64,000 nucleotides of DNA, from assembly GCA_021432605.1 (NCBI GenBank), contig MU271146.1, positions 1,612,001-1,676,000 of the forward strand. Direction: 5' to 3'. A model generated the notes under the pieces. It ran no database searches. It saw only the letters and a program-made list of their open reading frames with translations, and had not been told where the DNA came from. The position numbers and the translations under genes were made by a program. The stretch's first letter is position 1. Each line of letters starts with the position of its first letter. Shown here in pieces: positions 33,501-44,663 of this stretch. This stretch comes from Coniochaeta sp. PMI_546. Its lineage: Eukaryota > Ascomycota > Sordariomycetes > Coniochaetales > Coniochaetaceae.

Positions 33501-34119
33501 ACATAGCAGTCAATCGTGGCCTCGTACGACACTCGATTTCGCAAACACCATATCTTATAACATTGACATGCATCTAGTTTGCACGCCGGGCGATGACCCC
33601 TTGAACATACCAGACCAAACAGAGAGGTCGAGAACGATCTGCTCCCAGACCTTTTGGGCCTCAAAGCTGGGCTGCAAGAATTGTGATTCGAGGATGTCCT
33701 AGGCACAAACCCATGATGCGTAACATGGCTACTTGCGCATGACTGTCTGGCTGACGCAGGCTAGTAGTACAAGGGTTGGCTGTTTGTCACCTAGAAATCC
33801 GCTCTTTCAGTCCTGTACCCCATAGCTCCTTTCGCTGCTAAGAGCAGCCACCGCCGAGGAGGCTCGCCGGAGGCCTGCGACACATCGGACGGACTGCGTC
33901 CTGAAATATTTTTGCCGTGCGGACAGATGCATGACAAACATCAGGTGCAATTGCAAATAGTCTTCTTCTCTCCGGCTCCGGATATAAGTTCGAAGGCAGT
34001 TGCAAAGGTTTGGACATGTGCCCCGATATATAAAGCCGTAGAACGACTCTTGCAACGGTAAAGATCGATCATCCGCCACCGAGTCCAATCAGCAACAACG
34101 AGTTGCTACTTCTTTCAAG
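30586..34119. other. Long intergenic region, 3.5 kb
   Basis: Between the divergent surface-protein gene and the accessory island. It is AT-richer than flanking genes, contains only short frames without domains or splice partners, and no tRNA or transposon ends were recognised. The only regular structure seen is the 16-bp duplication at 32496-32527. Confidence 0.5.
32496..32527. repeat. 16-bp tandem duplication
   Basis: CTCGTCGTTATATCGT occurs twice head to tail, followed by a partial third copy (CTCG). No gene overlaps it. Confidence 0.8.
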
Positions 34120-34480
34120 ATGCGCTGCTGCTGGCTTCCAGTCCTTCTCTCTGCCGCTGTTGGGCTCGCCGAGACTGTTGGTACTGGACACTCCACAACT
34201 TTCAACTCTTCTGCGACGTTGAGGACGTTACCTGCGCCTATCACTTCTCCATCAGCCAGGACGATGGGGTTACATCTGGCGACCCATGCCTCTTCACAGT
34301 TGACGGCCAGGACGGCAAACCAGCGAACCAGACAGACTTCCACGCGCTTGCCTGCCTGGGCAATCACCAGTACAAGGTCAATGGCGGGTGGAGTCACGAG
34401 GGATTTGTCACTATCGTGGTTGTTCCAGCCATAGTTACTGTGTCGATGTTAAGCCTTCCAAAAGTGGAAGCCTTGCAACA
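34120..34480 (+). pseudogene. Small secreted Cys-containing protein, apparently broken
   Basis: A good signal peptide (MRCCWLPVLLSAAVGLAE) begins at 34120. The downstream region encodes a domain typical of small secreted proteins of plant-associated ascomycetes: WTLHNFQLFCDVEDVTCAYH, then DPCLFTVDG, TDFHALACLGNHQYKVNGGW and GFVTIVVVP, with four Cys and about 95 residues. The signal peptide and the mature part do not lie in one continuous reading frame and no plausible intron joins them, so the gene looks broken, with about one break; a sequencing error is the alternative. The 3' end runs towards the minisatellite at 34521. No function is known for this family, and codon use in the mature domain looks ordinary, which suggests recent decay. 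Confidence 0.55.
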
Positions 34481-34520
34481 ACGCCTCCAAACAAAGTTTC
34501 AGCGATCCCAAACAAAGTCC

Positions 34521-34606
34521 TCAACCACACAAAACTTTCTCAACCACAAACTCTTCTCAACCACAAACTCTTCTCAACCACAAACTCTTCTCAACCACAA
34601 CTTCTC
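34521..34606. repeat. 17-bp minisatellite upstream of the Uma2-like gene
   Basis: Units of TCAACCACAAACTCTTC run head to tail from 34540: three perfect copies, a final partial copy, and one diverged copy before them. The array ends about 25 bp before the ATG of the next gene, so it lies in its promoter or 5' leader, and just after the remains of the secreted-protein gene. Confidence 0.9.
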
Positions 34607-34629
34607 TTTCGCATTGGTATCTAGACACA

Positions 34630-35529
34630 ATGGCTTCGCCTGACCTATCAATCTTCACTCCCCCTACTTCGCTAGCTGATGAGGAGCAGCCGCCGCCAAC
34701 CAGTCAATTCACAAATATCAAAGAGCTCTACCGGGTGATTAGCCAGGTCTCTGGGGATTTTTTGATCGTTCAAAGTAAGTAAACTATTTAGCCATGCTTC
34801 TAGGATATTTTGTACTAATTGTTAGATGTTCCTTTTGCCGTTTTTCGGGAAATTAGCCGTCAAGAACGTCGCGGATTTCGCGTACGCCGTTACCATGCCG
34901 ATACGAAGCTTCTCATCATTACAATTCCTACGGATATGCATGAAGCACTCCATATCAGAATCTATGAAAAGTTTAGGGATCAACTTCCAAGAGCAGAAGA
35001 CAGGTGGAGAACAATTGGTAGTGTTACCTTCCGTCCACAAGGCCATCCTGGAGGTGATGGTGGTGAGGGTGATTCATGTGGTGGCCCAAAACCAGGACGT
35101 CAATATAAAGGTGCTTGGCCTACCCTAGTCGTCGAAGCAGGGGTTTCTGAACCCCTCAACGCTCTAAGAGATGATATGAGATGGTGGTTCTCGGCGTCAA
35201 ACCATCAAGTCAACATTGTCCTCCTTACTAAGTTTGATAATCTTCGTCAAGAGATTATCATCGAGAGATGGGAAGAAGAACTTCAGACTCGTCCTGGCGC
35301 TACAACGACTAGAAGGGCAGCAGCTTCTCCCGCCGTTCAACCTAAATTACGACAGGCTATCACCATCACACGGGATCGAGCTACCGATTCCTACCATGTC
35401 GCTAGAAGCGCATTGGAACTCTCGTTCCAGCTCCTCTTCCTACGAGATCCAGGTCCTACAGAAGGAGATATTGTCATAAGTGTCGCAGACTTGGAGGCTT
35501 ATGCACGAGATGTCTGGGCGGTCATGTGA
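34630..35529 (+). CDS. Uncharacterised fungal protein with an Uma2-like PD-(D/E)XK nuclease-type fold
   Basis: Exons 34630-34774 and 34826-35529 (51-bp intron, donor GTAAGT, branch TACTAAT, acceptor TTAG) encode 282 aa. Residues 1-45 are Pro/Ser-rich. The core shows, in order, a strand and helix (KLLIITIPTDMHEALHIRIY), a Gly-rich loop (GHPGGDGGEGD), the strand WPTLVVEAGVSE, a helix LNALRDDMRWWFSAS and the strand VNIVLLTKF. The order hhhE(x)GxSE, LRDD, WW and hhhLLTK resembles the Uma2/DUF820 group of PD-(D/E)XK nuclease-like proteins, where the Glu of VVEA would be a metal ligand and a Lys is often replaced. This is a structural guess. Similar proteins occur in many Pezizomycotina, often in several copies; their role is unknown. 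There is no signal peptide. Expression may start within or after the minisatellite. Confidence 0.78.
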
Positions 35530-36743
35530 GACAAGGGTGAACCAGAAAACGGAACCCCCAACATCAACACGGAAGTCCAAGGCAATGTGCACGTGCTGAA
35601 TGCTGAGAGCGCTTAGAGCTGGTGCCTTATTGGATCACTGAGAGCATCATCTGGGGAGACCTGTGCATGCGAACCTTCAGGGGTCACACGCCAGCGAATC
35701 AGGGCTTGCCTTTGCCAGATGCCGTTCTGCACGAATTTCCAACACTTCCTCGAATGATCCGAATGCAAAGAAAAAGCTTGGGGCAACTTATGTGCCTTAA
35801 CCGGCGGAGTAGGATCCAGATGAACGTCCCAAGCAATGGATGTTGCGCATTTCTTCTGGTTCAGAGGCGGCGTCTCTGTCGAGACATATCTGCGCAGTGT
35901 ACCTTACGTCTACCTAGGTAATCAACACGGTGACAATCTCTAACATCTCACTCTCGTGGCCCATGGGTTGTCTGTGCCAGTGCAGAGGTCGGCATCTATG
36001 TCGAGCCTGTCAAAGACTTGTTGCCCTCTGTCAAGAACCGGCCTCTTAAAGGTCAGATCGTACTATTATTCGCCCATAGAAGTACTTAGTGTGATAGCAC
36101 TATTGTGTAAGGTAGTAGTGTAAGCCCAAAGATCGATTTCTGGGGCCGCCAACCTGGACTCGCTCTCATTGGAATACCCCACCAGCCATCCTCTCAAAGC
36201 AGCGCAACATTCATCCCATCTTCCCCTCGTCGCACGCTCTATCAGTCCAGCTCAGTACTTGATGAACTGCTGCCACGGTTCAAGAAAGTTCCCCCCCCCC
36301 CCCTCCTTTACAAAAACCTTGTTGGTTGTCGTGCCTTGCATCGCCGGACGCCTCCATCTCCAACTAAGCGCGACAGAGACTATGGAATTTTTATAGACTT
36401 CAAAAGGGTTGTGTGATGTTGGCGGCGCATTACAAAACGATGCATCGTAAGAACTATTTTGGAACCGCTTCCACGTCGATGAGTCGAGACAACATTCGAA
36501 GCCGCATCAACAGCGTCCAGGTTGCTACCTAACATATTCTCTCGAGGCGTATTTGAGCATCCGCCAGCGCCACCTCTGTGGCAGCCGAACTTCGTGAAGC
36601 AAGTGAGACAAACGTCTACGATACCTCGTCTATCGACCATCGACTATCGTCGCCCTAGCCCGCGACCTTCTGCCGCCAAAAGTCGCATATCGACATATTG
36701 GCATATTGACAATTCGACAAGGCTGAAAAGCAGTTCCGGCAGG
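35530..36743. other. Intergenic region before NTA1
   Basis: A 1.2-kb spacer. It contains the 13-C run listed separately and an open but featureless frame just before the NTA1 start. No gene is supported. Confidence 0.45.
36291..36303. repeat. Poly-C run of 13
   Basis: Thirteen consecutive C residues about 440 bp upstream of the NTA1 start. Such homopolymers mutate readily and are prone to sequencing error, so the exact length is uncertain. Confidence 0.8.
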
Positions 36744-39664
36744 ATGAGGATCGGTTGCCTCCAATTCGCTCCTCAGGTGGGCGATGTCGAGCACAACCTC
36801 AACCGTGCGGATGCTGTACTTAATCGTGTGGATCCCACGGATATTGAGAGCCTCGACCTGCTCGTCCTCCCCGAGATGGCCTTCTCCGGTATGCCTTGCG
36901 CTTTCACGTTCCGATCACCGCAGGGGTAAGATCAAACTGACATCAGTCACAGGTTATAACTTCAAGTCCCTGGAACAGATCATTCCTTTCCTGGAGCCAT
37001 CGGGCTCTGGAATTAGCTCACTTTGGGCCAGGACGACGGCGCTTAAGTACGACTGCGTAGTCGCTGTTGGGTATCCGGAAAAAGTCCGAAAAGAGCCCAA
37101 CGGAGAAGACTTCTACAACTCTCTCATTGTAGTCAACGAGGATGGTGAGACTGTCGCCAACTATCGAAAGAGCTCCCTCTACTATACCGACGAGACTTGG
37201 GCCAAGGAAGGGAATGGATTCTACCGAGGCGAGATCAAGAACCTAGGGAAGGTCGCCATGGGAATATGTAAGTCGTCTCAACCTGTGTCTGTGGCAAGTA
37301 GCATTGTGCTAATCAAGTTAAACATTACTTAGGTATGGACATCAAGTACGTCCTGTCCGTGATCAATAGGAGAGTGCGTATAGAAAACTAACATGCAGTA
37401 GTCCCTATAAATTCCAGACACCTTGGACAGCTTTCGAATTTGGCTTCCACGTCCTTACGGTCAAAGCCAATCTTGTCATCATCTCCATGGCATGGCTTAC
37501 ACAAGAAGACGCTCGAACCTTCACCCGCCTGCCTCAAGAACCGGATATGGAGACATTAACGTACTGGGTCCAGCGCCTCGAACCCATCATCCGAGCCGAA
37601 GGTGAGGAGGAGATCATTGTCGTCTTTGCGAACCGATGTGGCGTCGAAGGAGACACTGTCTATGCCGGTACGAGTGCAGTATTGGGAGTCCAGCATGGAG
37701 AGGTGTCTGTCTATGGTCTACTGGGCCGCGGATCAAAGGAGCTGTTGGTCGTCAACACCGAGATGCCACCTTTTGCCAAGCTTGTCAGCCGCCCTGACGG
37801 TCCTCGGGATGCCGATGAACAACTAAGTGTCAATGACGGGATGAGTGAATCGGCCGTTTCACCGGCACACGAGGGCGTTGAGTATCCTCGCCAGAAGTCG
37901 CCAGCCCAAGCTATTCCTCCTTCCCGGGACCGTGGCGCCGCTACCGATGATGGCAATGACCACAGAAAAGCTGGGCACATTGGCACGGACTACTTCAACA
38001 CTCCGAACTATGCCTCTGGACGAGATGTGTCTGCACACCAGGGATCCATTTCGCCGCATCAAGATCGAACGTCGGGTAAAATCTCGTCTGCTCAGGGTGG
38101 CTATAAAGATCAGTATCAGCACTCTCCTAAAGACGCCAGAACCTATCGACGAACTGCCTCGCCTCGGGAAGGTTACTCTCCCAAGGAATCTCCGATATTC
38201 CGGCGAGCGGCCTCTACCCGAGACGGCTATTCCCCCAGATTTCCGTCGCCTCGAGAAGAGTTTGCGCCGAAAATACCGTCTCCTAGAGGTGGATATTCTC
38301 CTAGTCGCACGTCATCCAGAGACGAGTCTTCTCCTGGGCTGCCGTTTCATCGACGGGCAGATTCTCCGAGAGTTCCGTCTTCCAGAAACATGTATGACTC
38401 GAGAGAACCCTCTCCCCGGGAGTGGTACAGTTTTGCAGATAGTCATGCTTCTAGCGCATCGCCTACTGTCCCATCTGGCCGCACGCAAGCACCGGTAGAA
38501 GACCCTGGATGGGGCGATGAAGGGTTAGCGGATCTGGCAAGCCCAACTTTCCCGGAACCCACACCAATGTCCATGCGGCCAAAGTTGGCGATATCGACAG
38601 GCCCAGAGACCCTGCCCCCATTGTCGAGGAAAGAACCACCCCGCGGCGTGCCACCGGGGAACTACTTTTCAAGCCGCGACCTATGTACGCCCCCGGAAAC
38701 ACCATTCGATGACGAGCCTCAGGCTTTTATTCAACAACACTGGGTACCGCCATCAGCCTTCATGTATACTCCTGAAGAGCCTGAGTGGCCAGACAGTGTG
38801 ACGGGGCCAGACGCACGAGGCCAGTTACCGGGAAGACGCCCGTCCCTGGGAAGCGTCCCGAACAAGACCGACTTTTCTCGTACCTCTGCCCGGACAGTCC
38901 CTACAAGACCGTCGAGTCGAACGCAGGAGGTGAAGCTGTCGGATTTAAATGATACCAGGCATAACCATCGCATTGATCAGGACGTCCCGTCGAGGCATCC
39001 TTCCAGATCCGGCAACTCTGGTGGCGCAAGGGTTCCGGAGCGGCGGCCGACGCCAGCTGTTCCCGAACGCAACACACCGAGGCTGAAGAGCAAACGATCT
39101 GAATCTGCCATAGGATCGCACATACCAACCCCAAGAGACGTCACCGATCGCGCATATGGATCTGGGCGGTTGGATCGCCGGACGGAAGCTACCGCACTAC
39201 CAGCTCCCGTGCAGAATCTCCGCGAGACGGCATTTCCCTGGAACTCGATCACCATAGCCGCCAGCCCAAGCGTCTTCAAGACAGAGTTCCAACGCTCAGA
39301 GACATTCCCACGGTCGGACTCGCACAAGCACAAGCACCAGCCCAAGAGCGCCACCGGCTGGGAAGCGGCGCAGACACGCTCCGAGCGGGATAGGTTGAAG
39401 AGGAGCAAGAGCATCTCGGCTTTTCAGCACGACCCAACGGATTACCTCCCGTCCCCTGCGCTGCCGGTGCACAAGGCCTACCAGGAGATGATTTACTCGG
39501 CCATCGAGCCGGCTACCAGCATCGACAGTATGTGGGCTGCTGCTGCTGCTGCCGCCAGTTCGGCGCCTCCCGAGCGGCACGGCTCGGTTTCGTCTGCGCG
39601 AGGTGCGGCATTGCCGCTTGATAGATTTGTGAGGCCGGATATCTTGTCGCCTATGTCTGTGTGA
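36744..39664 (+). CDS. NTA1: Protein N-terminal asparagine/glutamine amidase (Nta1-like) with long disordered tail
   Basis: Nta1 deamidates N-terminal Asn and Gln, feeding proteins into the Arg/N-degron pathway. Exons 36744-36888, 36953-37267, 37333-37345 and 37402-39664 encode 911 aa. The carbon-nitrogen hydrolase domain covers residues 1 to about 280: Glu44 in LLVLPEMAFSG, Lys121 in NYRKSSLYYTDE and Cys154 in MGICMDIN form the catalytic triad; WLTQEDARTF and FANRCGVEGD follow. The codon for Cys154 is split by an intron, and the next exon is only 13 nt. The last ~600 residues are disordered, with imperfect SPR/GYSP repeats around 38150-38420. Yeast Nta1 is about 457 aa, so the tail is extra; whether it is natural or a fusion cannot be told, but it is in one exon with the domain. 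The start is the first Met of the family-like IGCLQFAPQVGD. Confidence 0.9.
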
Positions 39665-42259
39665 CCCTGTTCATGGGACGGAGTCGGCTCTTTGTTGGGG
39701 TGTGGTATCACAACTAGGGTTACGGCGGTAGGGGCTTTTGGCACACGGAGGCAACACACCATTGCATTGCCTGGCGCCGTCTTGATCTGGGCGATTTTTC
39801 TTTTCTTTTTTACAACTGGTTCTATTGATTATCTACGACGTAGACCGTGCTTTATTACTAGGAGTCAGTCAGGAGGAAACGGTTTCTGGGCCCGGTAAGG
39901 CCGCCGGTGAGTTTCGCTGTTTCGAGCATCAAAGGAACGTAGTAAGCTGGACAGGCGCTTTCGATTGCGGCTTCACTTAGAAGGGTCTAACCTTCGGGGA
40001 GAATATACGAGTATATTGGAAACTTTCCTGGAACATGTTTGGCGTTGACCCGTTTCGCGAGGTAGCTCTCAATAGACACGCTGTCTCATTCGCCTTACCA
40101 TTCGGGGTGGTAATCTGGTCACACACATAAGCTTGCGTGACCTGGACGCAAACAGCGTTGCTGGTGACCTATCAGAGTCTGCTTCTGGTCATACCCAACG
40201 CTTCACTATTGTTCACGCCTGCCTTGCAGTCTGCATGGTATCGGCCCTTGCCGCTCGTGGAGCCCCAAGCTGGAGCGCCGTTGTTATCAGTCGCCGGGGT
40301 ACGTGGTATTCTATCACCAACATGACGAGATGATGGCCATTATTGTGTCGCACGCGCCAAGGCCAAACTACAGCTCGATAGTCTTGTAGAGAAGCGAGCA
40401 CTGTCCAGTGGAGGTCCCAGAGCGCTTAAAGAGACAATGTGAACATCTCATCATCGACGGCATTAGGTCTTACCTCAGGGAAAGTCTCACGACTATTTGC
40501 CGTCGCTCCACGCCGAATGCGGGAGCTCTGGCGAAATGTGCAGAGCAAAGAAAACAAGGCCAGAACTCGCTTAAGCGTGTCGATGCAGATCCAGGGAGAA
40601 ATTGATTGCCAACAGCACCAGCTCTAATATACTCCATACCTGTAAGCGCATCGGCGAAGTCCCATTTAACCGTCTTGACTTTCCGGGCAGGGCGGTTGGA
40701 GAAAAGCTTGATTATCTCGTTGTCCAGGTTGTATCCCAGTTGACCGGGAGAGATATGAGATGGACCCAGGTTGTAGAGGGTGCGCATGAGCCATCCTTGG
40801 AACGCATTAATCACATAGGTATCGGACTTCACAGTACACGTATAGGCTTCCTGATTTAAGGTTCTCGCCAGTATTGTCTCCATGTCACCAAGGAGGATGT
40901 CTTCAGGGTGACCAACCTTTTTTCGCATGTACTAAGTACAAAGAGCCCAGAGTTTCCCCTTTTCTATCGGTAGAGGGAGGACGGTGACACATGCAGCATC
41001 CCCTTCCAGTGCCGTTGGGAACCTCTTGACAGTCCCTGATTCGATCGTGAGATGAATTTTACTGCTTGAGAGGAATTCGGAAGGGGGCTTCCACCAAAGA
41101 CGACTTTCTTCACCTGCATGACATGCAAGTTTGGGGGCCGTTAAGCGCGGCCAGAATGGGCGGCCACCGAGTGGGCACATGGCGGGGAAGGGATGACCGT
41201 CACAGCTGGTGGTGGTGATGGGAGGGGTTGTGTGCGTTGGCGAAGGCTTGACGATTTGTGATGACAGAACGACCCATGCCTCCCGGTCCTTACCCGATTC
41301 AGCGCTCTATACGCAGTATGCAATGAGCCAATGATCCAATCAAGGTCCGGGGACGGTTCGTCCCTTCCATGTCTTGGTGTGGAGATGAGATAGCGTGAAG
41401 GCTCCCAGAGAGTCCTTGCAGATGGCTCGGCGGCAGCAGAGAGATGCAATCAAATTATTGGTCAATCAAGGTGGACCATAATGCAGGCCACTCTCTTGTG
41501 CGGCCAGCTAAGCCAGCTCCCCACTGCTCCCGTCCGCCAGTTGGGAGAGTCTCGCACACCCGTGGCCAGCAAGCACAGACGATGGCACAGTGATAGCTCG
41601 TGATGGACCCCCCTGCTTCTACCTCTGCGAGCCAATCTCAAGGCCCAGAAGACGCCCCCGCGATCAGCCACCCATCAACGCTGACCCATGGCCGGTAGGG
41701 TCGGTCTCTTCCATGTCGACGATTCCTTTCCGGACCCCAATCCGCCGCCGATCTTCTGCTTGGTCGCTCTGCTGTGCTGGGCTGTTGGTGTGGGAGCGCG
41801 CCATGTAGAACTTGCAGCCGGGAGGGAACTCAACTAAAGCCTCCGCGCTTCCGACCTCTTCTCCTGTCACTGTCACATTGCCGAAACCTCTCTTAAACCA
41901 TCTTCAGACAAAGGCGTACCCTCATCCCAAATATTGATGCCATCAACACAACATTACGGCGCTTAGGAAATGGTCGCACCGTCCCAGCACATCGGGACTC
42001 GCTAATGCTCTGTCGCAGACCGCCACGAGCTATATAGTTGCATGGCCGCCTGGTCTGTCTTACCAGCTTGCCTCCTATCGTCAGACCGAGCTAGATGCAA
42101 TAGCCAACTGGAAGGAAGCTGAGACTTCGCTGTGTGACCTGCTTAACTGCAGACATACTCGGCCACCAGTCCGCCATACCACTTCTCTCAGCCGTACGCG
42201 AGGGTGACGGCCGAATCGAAACCGACGGACGAGGTTGAACGCCTCCATCGACTACCAAG
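39665..42259. other. Long intergenic region, 2.6 kb
   Basis: Downstream of NTA1 and upstream of the second surface-protein paralogue. Several open frames up to about 150 codons exist (the longest on the minus strand, 40470-40928), none with recognisable motifs or splice partners. The region probably holds a long promoter and 5' leader of the paralogue. Confidence 0.45.
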
Positions 42260-44057
42260 ATGCGCACCGCCGCGGTATTGTTCGCCTTGGTTGCGTTGTT
42301 GAAGTCGTCTGACGCCATCTTGGTTGCTCGGGGATCTCCATGCGAAAAGAATTGTGGCAATGTCCTCGATGCCACACACGGTGATGATTTGGTCTGCGAC
42401 GAGGGCCAGTACTCGTCCACGTCTGCAGGCGCCGTCTTCACGGGATGCACGCGATGCGAGCTCGGGAGCAACTATTCTGCAAATGGACAGACAGATTTGC
42501 AGTGGATGGCATGTGAGTGGCCTCTTCCATATCTTGTCTACGGCAGAAGACTAATAGCAGGTCCAAGACAACATCCGGTATGCAATGTCCTACTGTCTAT
42601 TTGGCGACTTTGGAAATGAAGCAGCGGGTAGCAACCCGTGCATAACGAGGTGAGCATCCGGCCCCCAGGCCTCATATAGGACATCCGGCCTCCAGCTCTG
42701 TTACTTACGCTTCACCAGTACCGCATGTGGCCCGCTGAAGAAAGCGTTTGAGTGGAACAACCTCACGACCACGGGAGGAGCATATGACTACTGCCAAGAC
42801 TGGAACGAGCTTCAATCAGCGAAGTGCAGTGCCTGCCTTCTGGCTGGTGACATGCACTATCTAAACAACTTCGTGGTGATGCTCAACGCGACATGTCTCC
42901 AAAAGCCAGCACCAGGGCAAACGATCTCCGTTGCCGGTGATCCTTTCTCCACAAGGCCCATGAATGTCACCACCCCGACCCAGGCTCCTTTATATACCTA
43001 TACGCCGGATAGCACGGCTGTGCCGCTCGGTGCGCGAGTTGGCATCGCCGCCGCCGGCATAATCGTCCTCCTGGCCACCGCTGGCTGCTGCGTTATCTGG
43101 AATGGCAAACGGCGGAGGAGGAGGTTCCTTCGTGACCTTGAGAAACGCCACGCCGAAGCAGGCTGGCCGCACCCCAAAACGCGACACGGCGGATCTGATA
43201 TGCTAGAGACACCCGCCAGCCAGAAGCCTCTGCGCGGCTGGGACGACACTCCCGTCAGCGCTGCCACGGAAGCATCGACGGACCGAAGCCTGGGCCGGTA
43301 TTTTAGTCCTTACTCGAGCACATACAACAGTCCTGTCAGCGCGATCGATGGCCCTGCCATGAGGAACTGGCCGACACTCAGCCCGCAAAAGCTGACCCAA
43401 GTCCAAGAGGAAGAGCTCGCATATATGCGGGCTCAGGACGAGATGATCAGGCACCAACAAGAGGAGCAACAGCGGCAGTATCAACATCAGCACCGACAGC
43501 TGCAACAACAGCAACCCCATCCCCCAGCATTTACGCAATGGCCTACCTCCACGCAGGAGAAGCTCATGCAAATGCAACACGAGCGCGAGGAGCAAGCTCT
43601 AACCGAAGTTGGCATCGGACTAGCTCTTGGCGGCGACGAAGCAAGCCTCCGCTCAAAACCATCAAATCCGCAGCTAGACACTACCAGCCTTCGGTCCAAG
43701 AAGTCAGACCCACAGTTCGCAAGCAACAATCCCTACGGAGGGTCGCTGGCGGGTGACCTCAGCCAACCTTACCGCACATACCAGACCGAGTCATCGTCAT
43801 CATCCTCACCGGCCAAGGGCAAGAGCCGCAGCAGCGATGAAGACGAAGCGTACGAGATGTACGAGGTCCCTTCCAGCGGCGGTGGGAGCGACCGCTCCGC
43901 GCACAAGATGCCTGCCGCCCCGCAGGCGCCGGTGCTGCATCATCCCGGCTACGGGAGACATCCGTCACTTAGGAGGACGGGGACGGGAGGTTCGTCCCGG
44001 ACTGGGACCGTCGGGGGTTTGACTGAGGAGGATGCGCGGAGGGGAAATGCATTATGA
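42260..44057 (+). CDS. Cysteine-rich single-pass surface protein with poly-Q cytoplasmic tail (paralogue 2)
   Basis: Exons 42260-42512, 42568-42649 and 42719-44057 encode 557 aa. A signal peptide (residues 1-20, TAAVLFALVALLKSSDA) precedes GSPCEKNCGN, CTRCELG, YNIRYAMSYCLFGD, NPCITS-TACGPL, DYCQDW, CSACLLAGD and NATCLQKP, matching the Cys order of the paralogue at 28443-30585. One membrane helix lies at about 217-239 (GIAAAGIIVLLATAGCCVIW), followed by KRRRRRF. The tail is Gln/Ser-rich with QQ/QH runs. The first intron ends in AAG rather than CAG or TAG, required by frame (MA-YNIRYA) and shared with paralogue 1 (LL-YNLRFA). The second intron lies between ITS and ACGPL, a site with no intron in the paralogue. 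A cell-surface sensing role is possible but unproven. Confidence 0.82.
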
Positions 44058-44663
44058 TAATAATGGTGGTTGAGAGGAGCCGTGGATTGGGCGTGGCTGC
44101 TTTGCTAGACCTGACATGTCCTCTCTTGTTTCATTAAACCAAGCGTTACTGTGGATTTGTGTCTGGCGTGCGAGCGATGCTTTGCGGATGATACCAATTT
44201 TCATATATATTCCGTCGTTACAAGACGGTCAACCCATAGTCCTCATCTGACATGGTCATAATGCGGCATACAGCCGAGTTTTCTCATGCTCGATTGTCCA
44301 TCACTCCCAAGGATCGCAAGGCACTCCATAACAGTAGACTGTAGTACCTCGCCTGGATTTACGGCCTCAGTGCTCAAGTAGTTTAAGTTTGAAGTCTTTG
44401 GCGTAATATTCCTGTCTTCGGCCATTGCAAGGAATGAATCCTCAATGCAGGGCAGAAACATACAATGCAGGTATCAGAAGATAGCCTTGTCGACATCTCC
44501 ATAACGACATCGGCCGCACTCTCCTCTCGTGCCCATTGCCGTCTGGACTTCCCATGTGAAGCTTGAATTTGCTACCAATCACTGATAAGGGAGGACCTCC
44601 TCAACCGCAAATAGCAAAAAAGACAGTGCCTCGATCTTATCGAGATCCCAACACGAAGGTGGG
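44058..44663. other. Intergenic region before the tRNA gene
   Basis: 3' flank of the surface-protein gene. No other structure is supported. Confidence 0.4.

Noticed and set aside
30586-34119. Possible transposon or virus-like remnant in the long spacer
   Set aside because: No terminal repeats, target-site duplications, transposase, reverse transcriptase or integrase motifs were recognised in any frame.
37845-38498. 217-codon alternative plus frame within the NTA1 tail
   Set aside because: It is a shifted frame of the repetitive, GC-rich tail; the main frame continues uninterrupted from the amidase domain.
40470-40928. 152-codon minus-strand frame between NTA1 and the second surface-protein gene
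   Set aside because: No recognisable motif, no splice partners, and its start lies in AT-rich spacer. It could be a species-specific gene, but the sequence alone does not support it.
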